A stretch of DNA of 64,000 nucleotides from assembly GCA_964417725.1 (NCBI GenBank), contig CAYQIV010000007.1:1-64000 (forward strand), in the 5' to 3' direction. Of this stretch, positions 7,338 to 15,841 are shown piece after piece. Below the pieces are notes generated by a model. The model had not been told where the DNA came from and made no database searches. It saw only the letters and a list, made by a program, of their open reading frames with translations. This DNA comes from SHZI01 sp964417725 (GTDB lineage: Bacteria; Pseudomonadota; Gammaproteobacteria; Steroidobacterales; GCA-2729495). Each line of letters starts with the position of its first letter. Within the stretch, counting starts at the first letter, position 1. A program made the translations under genes and the position numbers.

Positions 7338-8824
7338 TCCCGCCCGGTCTTGTCGCGGGCCAGCGCAGGCGTGGCGATGTCGCCGCCGCGGCGCTCGTCG
7401 GCCGCCGGCAGCATGCCGGACATGCTGGTCCCCCGCCCCCAGACGACGATTTCCAGCGTCTGGAGCAGGATCAGCGCATCCATCACGAGGGTCGCATTCT
7501 TGATGTAGTACAGGTCGTACTTGAGTTTTTCCCGGGCATCGTCCAGCGATGCACCGTAGGGGAAATTGATCTGCGCCCAGCCCGTGAGACCGGGTCGTAC
7601 ACCATGACGGTAGAAGTAAAGCGGCACCTGGCGCGACAGTTCATCGACGAACTCGGGGCGCTCGGGACGGGGACCGACGACGCTCATGTCGCCGGCAATG
7701 ACGTTGAGGAGCTGCGGCAGTTCGTCGATACGAAAGCGCCGCAGGAGCTGCCCGACCCGGGTCACACGCTCGTCGCGCCGGGCGGCGAAGCGCGGGCCGG
7801 TATCCTTCTCGGCATCGACCCGCATGCTGCGGAACTTGACCAGCCTGAAGATACGGCCGTTGCGCCCCACCCGCCGCTGCCGATAGACGATCGGCGCCAT
7901 CATGCCGTCTTCGATCTTGATGGCCAGCACCGCCAGCAGCAATACCGGTGACACGAGCACCAGCAGCAGGGCGCTGAACAGGATGTCGCAGATGCGCTTC
8001 AGCGATCGGTAGAGGATGTCGGTCTGGCTGCTCTTCTCGTAAAGCAGCCAGCTCGGACGCAACACGTCGAGGTCCAGCCGCTCGGTTTCCCGCTCGAGGA
8101 AGTGCACCAGATCGATCACCGGCACGCCACGCTGCTTTTGATCGAGGAGGAAATGCACCGGCAGGCGCCCGCGGCGATCGTCGACGGCAACGACGATTTC
8201 GTCGATGTCACCGCAATCACCGACGGCCTCTGCATCGATCACCGGCTCGATGCCCGAGCGCCCTGCCTGGGCGCGCTCCTGATCCGACAGTGCAACGAAG
8301 GCGACGACATCGAAGCGGCGGCGGTCGGCACGCCGGCGCAGGCGGTGGATCTTGGCGGCCGGATCGCCGGCGCCGATGACCAGCACGCGGCGCTTGATCG
8401 GGTTCCAGTCGATCAGTCGCAGCATCGCCAGTCGCGCGCCGAACACCGCCGCACAGGTGATCAGCATGGCAATGGCCATCACGCCGCGACCGGCGTTGAG
8501 GTCGGGGAACACGTAAAAGAACACGATGTTGGCCAGACCACCGACACCGGTGGCAAGCACGACCCGGGCCGCGGTCTCGCCCACGGTCGGCCGTTGCCGC
8601 GGCCTGTACAGGCCCATGCTCACCATGCCGACCAGGAACCAGACGGTGAAGGTCGCGGCCCGCGGCCCGACCGTGCCAAAGGCCCGGTCGATGAAATCCA
8701 TATCGAAGGCAAAACGCAGGCACACGGCCGCGTAGAAAGACAGCATGGCCGCCAGCGCATCGGTGGTCGCAAGCACCACCGAGAGGCGCCCCATGGAACG
8801 GGCCCCGGCGCGAAACCAGCTCAA
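7328..8824 (-). CDS. Polyprenyl glycosylphosphotransferase, WcaJ/PssY type (EPS initiating sugar transferase)
   Basis: This membrane enzyme (about 498 residues) moves a hexose-1-phosphate from a nucleotide sugar to undecaprenyl phosphate. Seen: four or five hydrophobic segments in the first 130 residues, a Rossmann-like CoA-binding-3 region with LVIGAGDPAAK, and the C-terminal bacterial sugar transferase domain with KFRSMR, RRFRIDELPQLLNV, GDMSVVGPRPERPEF and RPGLTGWAQIN. Start choice is uncertain. A TTG at 8824 has a GGGAG sequence seven bases upstream and is used here; an ATG at 8794 and an upstream in-frame start at 8911 are alternatives. Sugar specificity cannot be read from the sequence. 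Confidence 0.92.
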   Translation of the reverse strand: MSWFRAGARSMGRLSVVLATTDALAAMLSFYAAVCLRFAFDMDFIDRAFGTVGPRAATFTVWFLVGMVSMGLYRPRQRPTVGETAARVVLATGVGGLANIVFFYVFPDLNAGRGVMAIAMLITCAAVFGARLAMLRLIDWNPIKRRVLVIGAGDPAAKIHRLRRRADRRRFDVVAFVALSDQERAQAGRSGIEPVIDAEAVGDCGDIDEIVVAVDDRRGRLPVHFLLDQKQRGVPVIDLVHFLERETERLDLDVLRPSWLLYEKSSQTDILYRSLKRICDILFSALLLVLVSPVLLLAVLAIKIEDGMMAPIVYRQRRVGRNGRIFRLVKFRSMRVDAEKDTGPRFAARRDERVTRVGQLLRRFRIDELPQLLNVIAGDMSVVGPRPERPEFVDELSRQVPLYFYRHGVRPGLTGWAQINFPYGASLDDAREKLKYDLYYIKNATLVMDALILLQTLEIVVWGRGTSMSGMLPAADERRGGDIATPALARDKTGRDAA

Positions 8825-8998
8825 TTCCCTGCTCCCTGGCCGCCGCTGCCGGAAACCGCCTCGCGAAGACGGACCGCGGCCGGGGCAGCGTACCCGGGGA
8901 GGATACGCCATCCCTGGCCCCTGTGGCCCTGCGACTGCCTTTCAGTTGACATAAACACGACGGCGTACCGGCATGGCATCCGGTTTAATCCTTCGAGG

Positions 8999-10198
8999 TT
9001 ACATTTTTTCATGGCTGTCGAGGACATCACCGCCACAAGCGTCGCAAATCACGGCGCGCAGGCCCTCGATGGTCGGCCCCCATCCCAACGTCATGGCATG
9101 TGCGCGGGTCGCCTCGCGCGGTGGCAGTCCGCCGGCCAGCCGGCGTACCGCGGCCGCCAGCGCCTCGGGGGTGCGCTGCATGACCAGCCGACCTGCGGCG
9201 GCACTGTCGATCAGTTCCGGGACACCTTCGACCACCGTCGCAACCACCGGTGTGCCGCAGGCGAGACTTTCCAGCACCACATTGGGCATGCCCTCATGGC
9301 GCGAGGTCAGGATGGAGATGTCCGCCGCCGTATACCAGATGGCCAACTCGGCCTGCGAGACATGCCCGACGATTCGCACGCGCCCGGCCACCCGCAGCCG
9401 GGCCGCAGTGTCGAGCAGGCGCTGGCGCAGCGGCCCCTCGCCGACGATGACCAGGTCCATATCCGGCAACAGCGGCAAGGCGCGGACGATCAGGTCATGG
9501 TCCTTGCGCTCTATCAGGTGACCGACGGCGAGCAGCGTCGTCCGTTGGCAGCCGAACCGCTGCCGCGCAGCCGCCCGCTCAGCGGGCCGGAACTTGTCCG
9601 TGTCGACACCGTTGCGCAGGGTGCAGGCCTTGTCCGGCGCCACACCGATATCGACGAGCTGCTCGCGCAGCGCTTCGGACACCGTGATGACCCGGCTCGA
9701 CGCCGCACAGGCCCAGCGGATCAGCCGGCGTGGCACGGCGTGGCGCGGAAACAGGGTGACATCCTGGCCCCGTGCCGTGAGGATGAACGGCAGGCCGTAA
9801 CGACGCGCCAGCAAGGCCGTGGCCACGCCGTCCGGGTAGAGGAAATGGCCGTCGAGGAGCACCGGCCCTTCAAGCCCCGACAGCACCTGGCGCAGCGTGG
9901 CCGACACCCCGGCGGCATAGAGGAACGGCGCAACTGCCATGCCAACCCTGGGCAGCGCCGGGAAACGTGGATGCCGGACGGTGAGCCCCGCGCGCACCTC
10001 GACCCGCGGCACGGCGGCGCTGATGGCATAGCGGCCGAAGATGGGCGACGACGACGGGAACCAGGGCACCGGCGCGATAACCTCGGCGCGGAGCCCGCCG
10101 CTGGCGACGAGAAGGCGCAGCCGCTCCTCGACAAATGTCCCGTGCCGCGTCTGGACGCTGTTCGGGTACAGGTTGGTGAGGGTGACGAGGTTGAGCAT
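8999..10198 (-). CDS. GT4 family glycosyltransferase
   Basis: A 399-residue GT-B fold enzyme of the GT4 family, expected to add a sugar to the lipid-linked intermediate at the inner membrane. Seen: N-terminal strand LVTLTNLYPN, the G(K/R)H-type site GTFVEERL, the Glycos_transf_1 domain from VGHLIERKDHDLIVRAL, and the E-x7-E nucleotide-sugar site in EGMPNVVLESLACG. The ATG at 10198 starts at the conserved N-terminus; a GTG at 10240 directly after the upstream stop is an alternative. It is in the same leftward operon as the amidotransferase. Donor and linkage are unknown. Confidence 0.88.
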   Translation of the reverse strand: MLNLVTLTNLYPNSVQTRHGTFVEERLRLLVASGGLRAEVIAPVPWFPSSSPIFGRYAISAAVPRVEVRAGLTVRHPRFPALPRVGMAVAPFLYAAGVSATLRQVLSGLEGPVLLDGHFLYPDGVATALLARRYGLPFILTARGQDVTLFPRHAVPRRLIRWACAASSRVITVSEALREQLVDIGVAPDKACTLRNGVDTDKFRPAERAAARQRFGCQRTTLLAVGHLIERKDHDLIVRALPLLPDMDLVIVGEGPLRQRLLDTAARLRVAGRVRIVGHVSQAELAIWYTAADISILTSRHEGMPNVVLESLACGTPVVATVVEGVPELIDSAAAGRLVMQRTPEALAAAVRRLAGGLPPREATRAHAMTLGWGPTIEGLRAVICDACGGDVLDSHEKM

Positions 10199-10240
10199 CA
10201 CCCCACCCGGCCGCGATCGACGGCGCAGGATGCCGAGCAC

Positions 10241-12142
10241 TCAGCCATCGCCCTGGGTGGCCTCGAGGAAGCCGGCAAACATCAGCACCGCCCAGATCAG
10301 CGCACTGTGGTCACGCCGCCCGCCGAGATGGCGGCCGACGATGCGCGCCAGGCCCCGGGGGTCGAAAAGCCCGCTGGCGGCCAGCCCGGGATCCGATGCC
10401 AGGCCTTCAACCCTTGCCGCCAGGGGGCCGCGGAACCAGCGCTGCAGTGGCACGGCGAAACCCATCTTCTTCCGGTAGAGGATTTCGTCGGGCAGGATGC
10501 CCTCGAGGCTTTTCTTGAAGATGTACTTGCCCTCTCCGCGGCGCAACCGCAGCGCCACCGGCACGCTCGCCGCCCATTCGACGAACTCGTGGTCAAGCAG
10601 CGGCACCCGCACTTCCAGCCCATGCGCCATGCTCGCCCGGTCGACCTTGGTGAGGATATCGCCCGGGATGTAGGTCTTGAAATCGAGGTACTGGGCCATG
10701 CTCAGCGTGTCGGGAAACTCGCGGCCCCGAAGGTGGCCATCGAACACCTCGCGCGAGCGGTAACCGGCGAGGGACGCTTTGAGCTGCCCTGAGTAGAGTT
10801 CGGCCCGCAATGCCTCGTCGCTGATGGAGACGCCGTGCAGATAAGCCCCGGCGCTGTCGCGGGCCAGCGACTGGAAGGTGGTCTTTCCCCGCAGCACGCG
10901 CGGCGCCCAGTCGAGCTTGGGGTACCAGCGTCCGAGCAGGCCAAACAGCGGCACCCGCAGCGCAGCCGGCAGCCGCGCGCGAACCGCCTCCTCGGCCGCA
11001 TACAGGCGATAACGCCGGTAACCGGCGAAGTTCTCGTCGCCGCCATCACCGGACAGGGCCACCTTGACGTGGGCCCGGGTCGCCTCACAGAGCCGGTAAG
11101 TGGGAATCGCGGAACTGTCGGCATAGGGTTCGTCGTAGGCCCGGACCAGCGTTTCGATCAGCCCGACGTCATCGACACGCACCGTGCGCTCAGCGTGGTC
11201 GGTGCCGAGCACGCCGGCCACCTGCCGGGCATAGGCCGACTCATCGAAGGCCGGCTCATCGACGGCGATCGAGCAGGTACGGACACGGGAGGTGGCCCCC
11301 TGCGCCATCATGGCGACGACCGCGCTCGAATCGACGCCGCCGGAGAGAAAGGCCCCCAGTGGCACGTCGGCGACGAGCTGGGCACGAACCGAATGACCGA
11401 GACGTGCGACGAGCTCGGCAGCGAGGTCACGGGCATCCCCGCCGGCCGGTGGGACATCGTAGCGCACGTCCCAGTATTGCCGCAGGGTCTGGCGGCCCGC
11501 CTTCAGATCCTGCAGCAGCCACCAGCCCGGACTGAGCTTGTGCACCCCGCGCCAGATGGTCTTCGGTTCCGGCACATAGCCGAAGGTGAAGTAGTCCTCG
11601 ACAGCGCTCGGGTCGATGTCACGCGGCAGCGCGGGGTGGCGCATCAGGGCCTTGAGTTCGGACCCGAAGATCAACTGTCCATTGGGCAACCGGGCGTAAT
11701 AGAGCGGCTTGATGCCGAGGCGGTCGCGGGCCATGAACAGGGTCTGTTGCCCGGCATCCCACAGCGCGAGCGCAAACATGCCATTGAACCGCTCGACGCA
11801 ACCGGTACCCCAGGCCGCCCAGGCATGGATGATGACCTCGGTGTCGGAATGCGTGCGCATGGGGTGGCCCAGTGCGGCCAGTTCGGTGGCCAGTTCACGA
11901 AAGTTATAGATCTCGCCGTTGAAGACCACGCACACCGAGCGGTCCGCGCTGTACATCGGCTGCACACCAGCCTCGAGGTCGATGATCGACAGGCGACGAT
12001 GGGCCAGCCCGACCCGCGACTCGACATGCACGCCCGAACCATCGGGCCCACGGTGGGCCAGGGTGCCGTTCATGGCCCGCAGCAGCCCCTCATCGATGGC
12101 ACGGGTTCCGCTGACGTCGATGATCCCGGCGATTCCACACAT
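10241..12142 (-). CDS. Glutamine-dependent amidotransferase, asparagine synthase-like, XrtA-associated type 1
   Basis: A 633-residue protein starting MCGIAGI, so Cys2 can serve as the N-terminal nucleophile that releases ammonia from glutamine. The class II glutaminase domain (RRLSIIDL, NGEIYNF) spans about residues 1-210. The ATP-pyrophosphatase synthetase domain follows with FLSGGVDSS near residue 265, SGDGGDENFAGYRRY, and RKKMGFAVP. The sequence fits the XrtA locus amidotransferase group rather than a housekeeping asparagine synthase, so the acceptor is probably a uronic or other acidic sugar or precursor; that is family-based inference. It lies between two glycosyltransferases in a leftward operon, six bases from the upstream gene. 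Two paralogues lie at 20142 and 43031. Confidence 0.9.
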   Translation of the reverse strand: MCGIAGIIDVSGTRAIDEGLLRAMNGTLAHRGPDGSGVHVESRVGLAHRRLSIIDLEAGVQPMYSADRSVCVVFNGEIYNFRELATELAALGHPMRTHSDTEVIIHAWAAWGTGCVERFNGMFALALWDAGQQTLFMARDRLGIKPLYYARLPNGQLIFGSELKALMRHPALPRDIDPSAVEDYFTFGYVPEPKTIWRGVHKLSPGWWLLQDLKAGRQTLRQYWDVRYDVPPAGGDARDLAAELVARLGHSVRAQLVADVPLGAFLSGGVDSSAVVAMMAQGATSRVRTCSIAVDEPAFDESAYARQVAGVLGTDHAERTVRVDDVGLIETLVRAYDEPYADSSAIPTYRLCEATRAHVKVALSGDGGDENFAGYRRYRLYAAEEAVRARLPAALRVPLFGLLGRWYPKLDWAPRVLRGKTTFQSLARDSAGAYLHGVSISDEALRAELYSGQLKASLAGYRSREVFDGHLRGREFPDTLSMAQYLDFKTYIPGDILTKVDRASMAHGLEVRVPLLDHEFVEWAASVPVALRLRRGEGKYIFKKSLEGILPDEILYRKKMGFAVPLQRWFRGPLAARVEGLASDPGLAASGLFDPRGLARIVGRHLGGRRDHSALIWAVLMFAGFLEATQGDG

Positions 12143-12148
12143 TTCTGG

Positions 12149-13300
12149 TCAGACTCCGTTTCGCGCGCTGCCGTCGAGCAGCTCGCCGTACAGGTGGGCA
12201 TAGCCGGCGATCATGACATCCATGCCGAAGATGTTCTCGGCACGCCGTCTCGAAGACTGCGCATGCTGCCGGACGAGCGCTGCCGAGGCCACATAGGCCT
12301 CGATGGCGGTCGCCAGGTCGGTGGCGCTGGAAACAGGCACCAGACGGCCGGTTTCACCTTCGACGACCAGTTCTCCGTTGCCCCCGACATCGGTGGCGAT
12401 CACCGGCAGGCCGCTGGCCATGGCCTCGAGGAGGGTGTTCGAGATGCCTTCGTTGAGCGAAGGCAAGACGAACACGTCCATCTGCCGCATCAGCTCCGGG
12501 ATGTCATCACGCCAACCGGTGATGCGGGCCAGCCCCGCGCATCCCGCCTCGTCGACCAGGCGCTGGATCCCGCCCCTGCATGCCCCCTCGCCAACGATCA
12601 GCAGCCGGACGTGGTCCCGCCACGCCGGCTGGCGCGCCATCAGCTCGCCAAAGGCCCGTGCCAGCGTCGCCTGGTCCTTGACGGCCTCGAGCCGACCGAC
12701 GGTACCGATGACGAAGGGCCGCTGTCCGTTGGGGAGGTCGAATACGGGCGCTGCAGCCGATACCCCCGGCGCAAAACGCCGCAGGTCAACGCCGTTGTAG
12801 ATCTGGCGGATGCGCCGCGGATCGATGCCGTCGGTGTCCTCGATCCAGCGGGCGATGTGACGTGACACGGCGACGAAGCGGTCGATACTGGGGTTGCAGG
12901 CCCGGCGCAGCAGCGCGCGCCGGGTACGCGTGCCATGCAGGTCGTCGACATCCCAGCCGTGGTAGCCGTGGACCCGCAGCGGCACGCCGGCGGCACGGGC
13001 CACCACGGCGCAGTCGATGACACCCGGATTGCGCGTGTGGACGATGGCCGGACCGAGGTGCCGCAGGAGCCGCCACAAGCGGCCGTAGGCCGGCAGGTCC
13101 TTGCCCGGGCGCTTGTCGAGCGAGTGCACGCAGACCTCGGCGCTGCGGATTCGCGCCCGGAACCCCGAATAGCCGGCCAGGCAGATCACCGCATGGCGGA
13201 AACGGTCGTCGGGCAGCCCGTTGATCAGGTTGACCAGCCCATTCTCGAGGCCGCCGTAATCCAGCCGGTGGACGATGTGGGCGATCAGCGGTCGTGACAT
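12149..13300 (-). CDS. GT4 sugar transferase, PEP-CTERM/EpsH1 system type
   Basis: A 383-residue GT4 enzyme. Its N-terminus (IAHIVHRLDYGGLENGLVN) and the HTRNPG and VHGYHGWDVDDL segments match the family that TIGRFAM describes as sugar transferase, PEP-CTERM/EpsH1 system associated. The C-terminal donor domain has GRLEAVKDQ and the acidic pair NEGISNTLLEAMASG. The ATG at 13300 is preceded by GGAG at five bases and is preferred to an upstream in-frame start at 13333. It is the first gene of the leftward cluster 13300-8999 and is divergent from the export operon at 13613. This family is one of the markers that identify the locus as XrtA-type. Confidence 0.92.
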   Translation of the reverse strand: MSRPLIAHIVHRLDYGGLENGLVNLINGLPDDRFRHAVICLAGYSGFRARIRSAEVCVHSLDKRPGKDLPAYGRLWRLLRHLGPAIVHTRNPGVIDCAVVARAAGVPLRVHGYHGWDVDDLHGTRTRRALLRRACNPSIDRFVAVSRHIARWIEDTDGIDPRRIRQIYNGVDLRRFAPGVSAAAPVFDLPNGQRPFVIGTVGRLEAVKDQATLARAFGELMARQPAWRDHVRLLIVGEGACRGGIQRLVDEAGCAGLARITGWRDDIPELMRQMDVFVLPSLNEGISNTLLEAMASGLPVIATDVGGNGELVVEGETGRLVPVSSATDLATAIEAYVASAALVRQHAQSSRRRAENIFGMDVMIAGYAHLYGELLDGSARNGV

Positions 13301-13516
13301 GGGTGCTCCGGCGGCCCGGCGGGCGCTGATCAACGGCGCATCGCCCGTGCCAGCACCCTTTTCGGGCGTGTTGTGCGGCCGGCAGGCGGCTGCGCGCGGT
13401 GTCGGCTCGCCATCTTGTCAGATGACGACAGCCGAAAACAGGCACGTGGCGGCGATCCTTGACCGCCTTCACAGTCCGCCGGTGCCGGCAGGGCGTACGA
13501 TCCCCTGCCTCGTGAC

Positions 13517-13560
13517 GTGACCGGCAACAACGATAACCAAAATACCTGCCCGGTCACCGG
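13517..13560. promoter_or_regulatory. Palindromic operator candidate upstream of the EPS export operon
   Basis: GTGACCGG (13517-13524) and CCGGTCAC (13550-13557) form an eight-base inverted repeat 25 bases apart, about three helical turns centre to centre. The right arm is itself part of a perfect 11-base palindrome CCGGT-C-ACCGG (13550-13560). It ends six bases before the TATAAT and so covers the -35 region, as expected for a repressor site or an activator that replaces the -35 contact. Confidence 0.4.
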
Positions 13561-13566
13561 CTTCTC

Positions 13567-13572
13567 TATAAT
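13567..13572 (+). promoter_or_regulatory. -10 element of the EPS export operon promoter
   Basis: A perfect TATAAT. The -35 region (near 13544) has no good TTGACA match, suggesting a regulated promoter. The expected start point is near 13579, giving a leader of about 34 bases that contains the strong Shine-Dalgarno sequence GAGGGAGGGG before the ATG at 13613. Confidence 0.5.
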
Positions 13573-13612
13573 GCGCCGACGTGCAGCCACTGACCCGAGG
13601 GAGGGGAATCAC

Positions 13613-14230
13613 ATGCGACACCCGATCACCGTCACGATGGCCTGCCTGGCCTTCATTGGTCTTGCCGCCTGTACCGGTACCCGCCCCCCGGTCACGACCG
13701 GCGACGCGCCGCCCGTGGCACAGCTCGACGAGTACGTCATCGGTCCCGGCGACAACATCCAGATTTTCGTCTGGCAGCATCCCGAGGTGTCGGTACTGGT
13801 TCCCGTCAGGCCCGATGGCCGCATCTCGACACCGCTGGTCGAAGACATGGTCGCGGTCGGCAAGACACCGACGGCACTGGCCCGCGACATCGAGGTGGCA
13901 CTGTCGCAATATATCCGTGCTCCCAAGGTCAACGTCATCGTCAGCAGCTTCGTCGGCACCTTCAGCACGCAGGTCAGGGTGGTCGGTCAGGCCGCCTCCC
14001 CGCAGGCGATCCCGTACCGGCAGGACATGACCGTACTCGACGTGATGATCGAAGTCGGCGGACTGGCCGAGAGTGCGGCCGGCAACCGGGCCCGCATCAT
14101 CCGTCGCATCAACGGCGAGCAGCAGGAGATTCCGGTGCGCCTCAACGACCTGCTCAACAAGGGCAGGATCGAACAGAACATCATGATGCGCCCCGGGGAC
14201 GTGCTGATCATCCCCGAGTCGCGGCTCTGA
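13613..14230 (+). CDS. Wza-like polysaccharide export lipoprotein, PEP-CTERM/XrtA-associated
   Basis: A 205-residue outer-membrane export protein. The signal peptide ends in lipobox LAAC (FIGLAACTG), so the mature protein should be a lipoprotein. The export domain runs from YVIGPGDNIQIFVWQHPEV through VPVRPDGRISTPLVEDMVA, then a central VIVSSFVGTFSTQVRVVGQA and an SLBB-like end (MRPGDVLIIPES). This wording matches the PEP-CTERM-associated export family very closely. The ATG at 13613 follows a strong ribosome binding site. It opens a seven-gene operon ending at 22070. A paralogue without a lipobox lies at 3877. Confidence 0.94.
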   Translation: MRHPITVTMACLAFIGLAACTGTRPPVTTGDAPPVAQLDEYVIGPGDNIQIFVWQHPEVSVLVPVRPDGRISTPLVEDMVAVGKTPTALARDIEVALSQYIRAPKVNVIVSSFVGTFSTQVRVVGQAASPQAIPYRQDMTVLDVMIEVGGLAESAAGNRARIIRRINGEQQEIPVRLNDLLNKGRIEQNIMMRPGDVLIIPESRL

Positions 14231-14258
14231 GCTGACCAGGCGCAGCACACGGAACGCA

Positions 14259-15833
14259 GTGGTGGATATTTCACAGATCAGGCTGGCCATCATCGAGCAG
14301 GCCTATGGCATGTGGCGTTTCCGCTGGCGGGCACTGCTGCTGGCCTGGTTCATTGCGCTGGCCGGCTGGAGCTGGGTCCTGACCCTGCCGAACCGCTATG
14401 ACGTTTCCGCACGGGTCTTCGTCAACACCGAATCGATCCTCCAGCCACTGATGCAGGGCCTCGCGGTGCCCACCGACACCCTGAGCCAGGTCAGCATGAT
14501 GACGCAGGCCCTGCTCAGCCGGCCACAGCTCGAGGCAGTGGCGGCGGAAACCGGGCTGCTGGCCCGGGTCACCGAGCCAAAGGACGTCGACCAGCTGCTT
14601 GAAAGCCTCAAGATGCGCATCGAGATCACCAAGGTGCCGGGCCAGAACATCTACACCATCGCCTTCCGCGATCGCAACCCGGAAATGGCCCACGATGTCG
14701 TCCTGACGCTGCTCAACAACTTCATGGCCCGCACGCTGCGGGCCGACCGCTCGGACTCCGTACAGGCGCAGAAATTCATCGAAAGCCAGATCGCGGTCTA
14801 TGAAAATCGCCTCATCGAGGCCGAGGAACGCCTCGCAGACTTCAAGAAGAAAAACGTCGGCCTGATGCCCGGTGAGGGCGGCGACTACTACACCCGGCTG
14901 CAGACGGCCGAAGCGGCCGCCAGGGGGCTCGAGTCCGAGATTCAGGCCCTGGTGCAGCGGCGCGCCGAACTCGAACGACAGATCCAGGGCGAGGAACCGG
15001 TGTTCGGCATCGGTACGGCTTCGCGCGGTGCGGCCGGCGGCGGCGGGGCCACCTCGGTCGATGCAACCATCGAGAGCTTCGAGCGACAGCTGGAATCGCT
15101 GCGCCTCAAGTTCACCGACAAGCATCCCGACATCGTCAGCGTGACCAATACCCTGCAGGACCTCTACCGCCTGAGAGACGAGGAGCGCAAGCAGCGCGGC
15201 ACGACGATGGGCAACAATCCGGCGCTCGAGGTCAATCCGGTCTATCAGGACATGCGCATGGCGCTGAGCCGCGCCGATGTCGAACTCGTCAGCCTGCGCT
15301 CCCAGCTCGGCGAGCGCCGTGCAGCGGTCGCCTATCTGCGCCGGATGGTCGACACCATCCCCGAGGTCGAAGCCGAACTCAACCGCCTCAACCGCGACTA
15401 CGACGTCGTTCGCCGCCAGCACGGCGCCCTGCTCGAACGGCTGGAATCAGCCCGTCTCGCCGACGAGATGCAGCGTGACAACGAGGAGATCTCCTTCGAC
15501 ATCCTCGAGCCACCGCGGCAACCGCTGTCGCCTTCGGCCCCCAATCGCGTGGTCTTCAACCTGTTCGTGCTGTTCGCAGGTCTCGGCGCCGGTGGTTTCC
15601 TCTGCTTTGCGCTGAACCAGTTCGACCCCGTGTTCTATTCCGCGCACCAGCTCAAGCACACCTTTGGTGTGCCGGTCTTCGGCACGCTGACGATAGGCAG
15701 CAGCAGCACCCCACCCGACCGGACGCACCGCTTCGGCATCGCGGCAGGAGGCCTGCTGCTGGTGTTCGTCCTCGTCAACATCGTGGGGCGGCAGGGCATC
15801 GAACCGGTCAGGCAATTGTTCGGGACAGGCTGA
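14259..15833 (+). CDS. Chain-length determinant protein (Wzz/GumC-like), XrtA-associated
   Basis: A 524-residue inner-membrane protein of the polysaccharide co-polymerase type. A membrane segment lies near residues 27-45, followed by a long periplasmic coiled-coil region (about residues 160-400) rich in charged heptads. The proline-rich PPRQPLSPSAPNRVVF leads into a second membrane segment near residue 430, and a further hydrophobic segment lies at the C-terminus (GGLLLVFVLVNIVG). It has no kinase domain of its own; the separate kinase is the next gene, eight bases downstream. Two adjacent GTG codons (14259, 14262) could start translation. Role: sets chain length and links the kinase to the Wza channel. 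Confidence 0.92.
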   Translation: MVDISQIRLAIIEQAYGMWRFRWRALLLAWFIALAGWSWVLTLPNRYDVSARVFVNTESILQPLMQGLAVPTDTLSQVSMMTQALLSRPQLEAVAAETGLLARVTEPKDVDQLLESLKMRIEITKVPGQNIYTIAFRDRNPEMAHDVVLTLLNNFMARTLRADRSDSVQAQKFIESQIAVYENRLIEAEERLADFKKKNVGLMPGEGGDYYTRLQTAEAAARGLESEIQALVQRRAELERQIQGEEPVFGIGTASRGAAGGGGATSVDATIESFERQLESLRLKFTDKHPDIVSVTNTLQDLYRLRDEERKQRGTTMGNNPALEVNPVYQDMRMALSRADVELVSLRSQLGERRAAVAYLRRMVDTIPEVEAELNRLNRDYDVVRRQHGALLERLESARLADEMQRDNEEISFDILEPPRQPLSPSAPNRVVFNLFVLFAGLGAGGFLCFALNQFDPVFYSAHQLKHTFGVPVFGTLTIGSSSTPPDRTHRFGIAAGGLLLVFVLVNIVGRQGIEPVRQLFGTG

Positions 15834-15841
15834 ATCACCCC

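Larger units (their letters stand above)
13301..13612. other. Divergent control region between the GT4 cluster and the export operon
   Basis: These 312 bases hold the rightward TATAAT promoter and the palindromic operator candidate listed separately. In the leftward direction I see no clear promoter. No open frame with coding character is present; the export gene's frame is open from an upstream start at 13517, but the signal peptide and ribosome binding site place its start at 13613. Confidence 0.55.

Noticed and set aside
8102..10792. Very long open frame on the plus strand opposite the sugar transferase, GT4 and amidotransferase genes
   Set aside because: It mirrors three well-supported minus-strand genes, has an Arg/His/Gln-rich composition and no recognisable motif; such antisense frames are expected at this GC content. 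The same applies to frames opposite 10835-12865, 20043-21965, 33000-35200 and 44198-45763.
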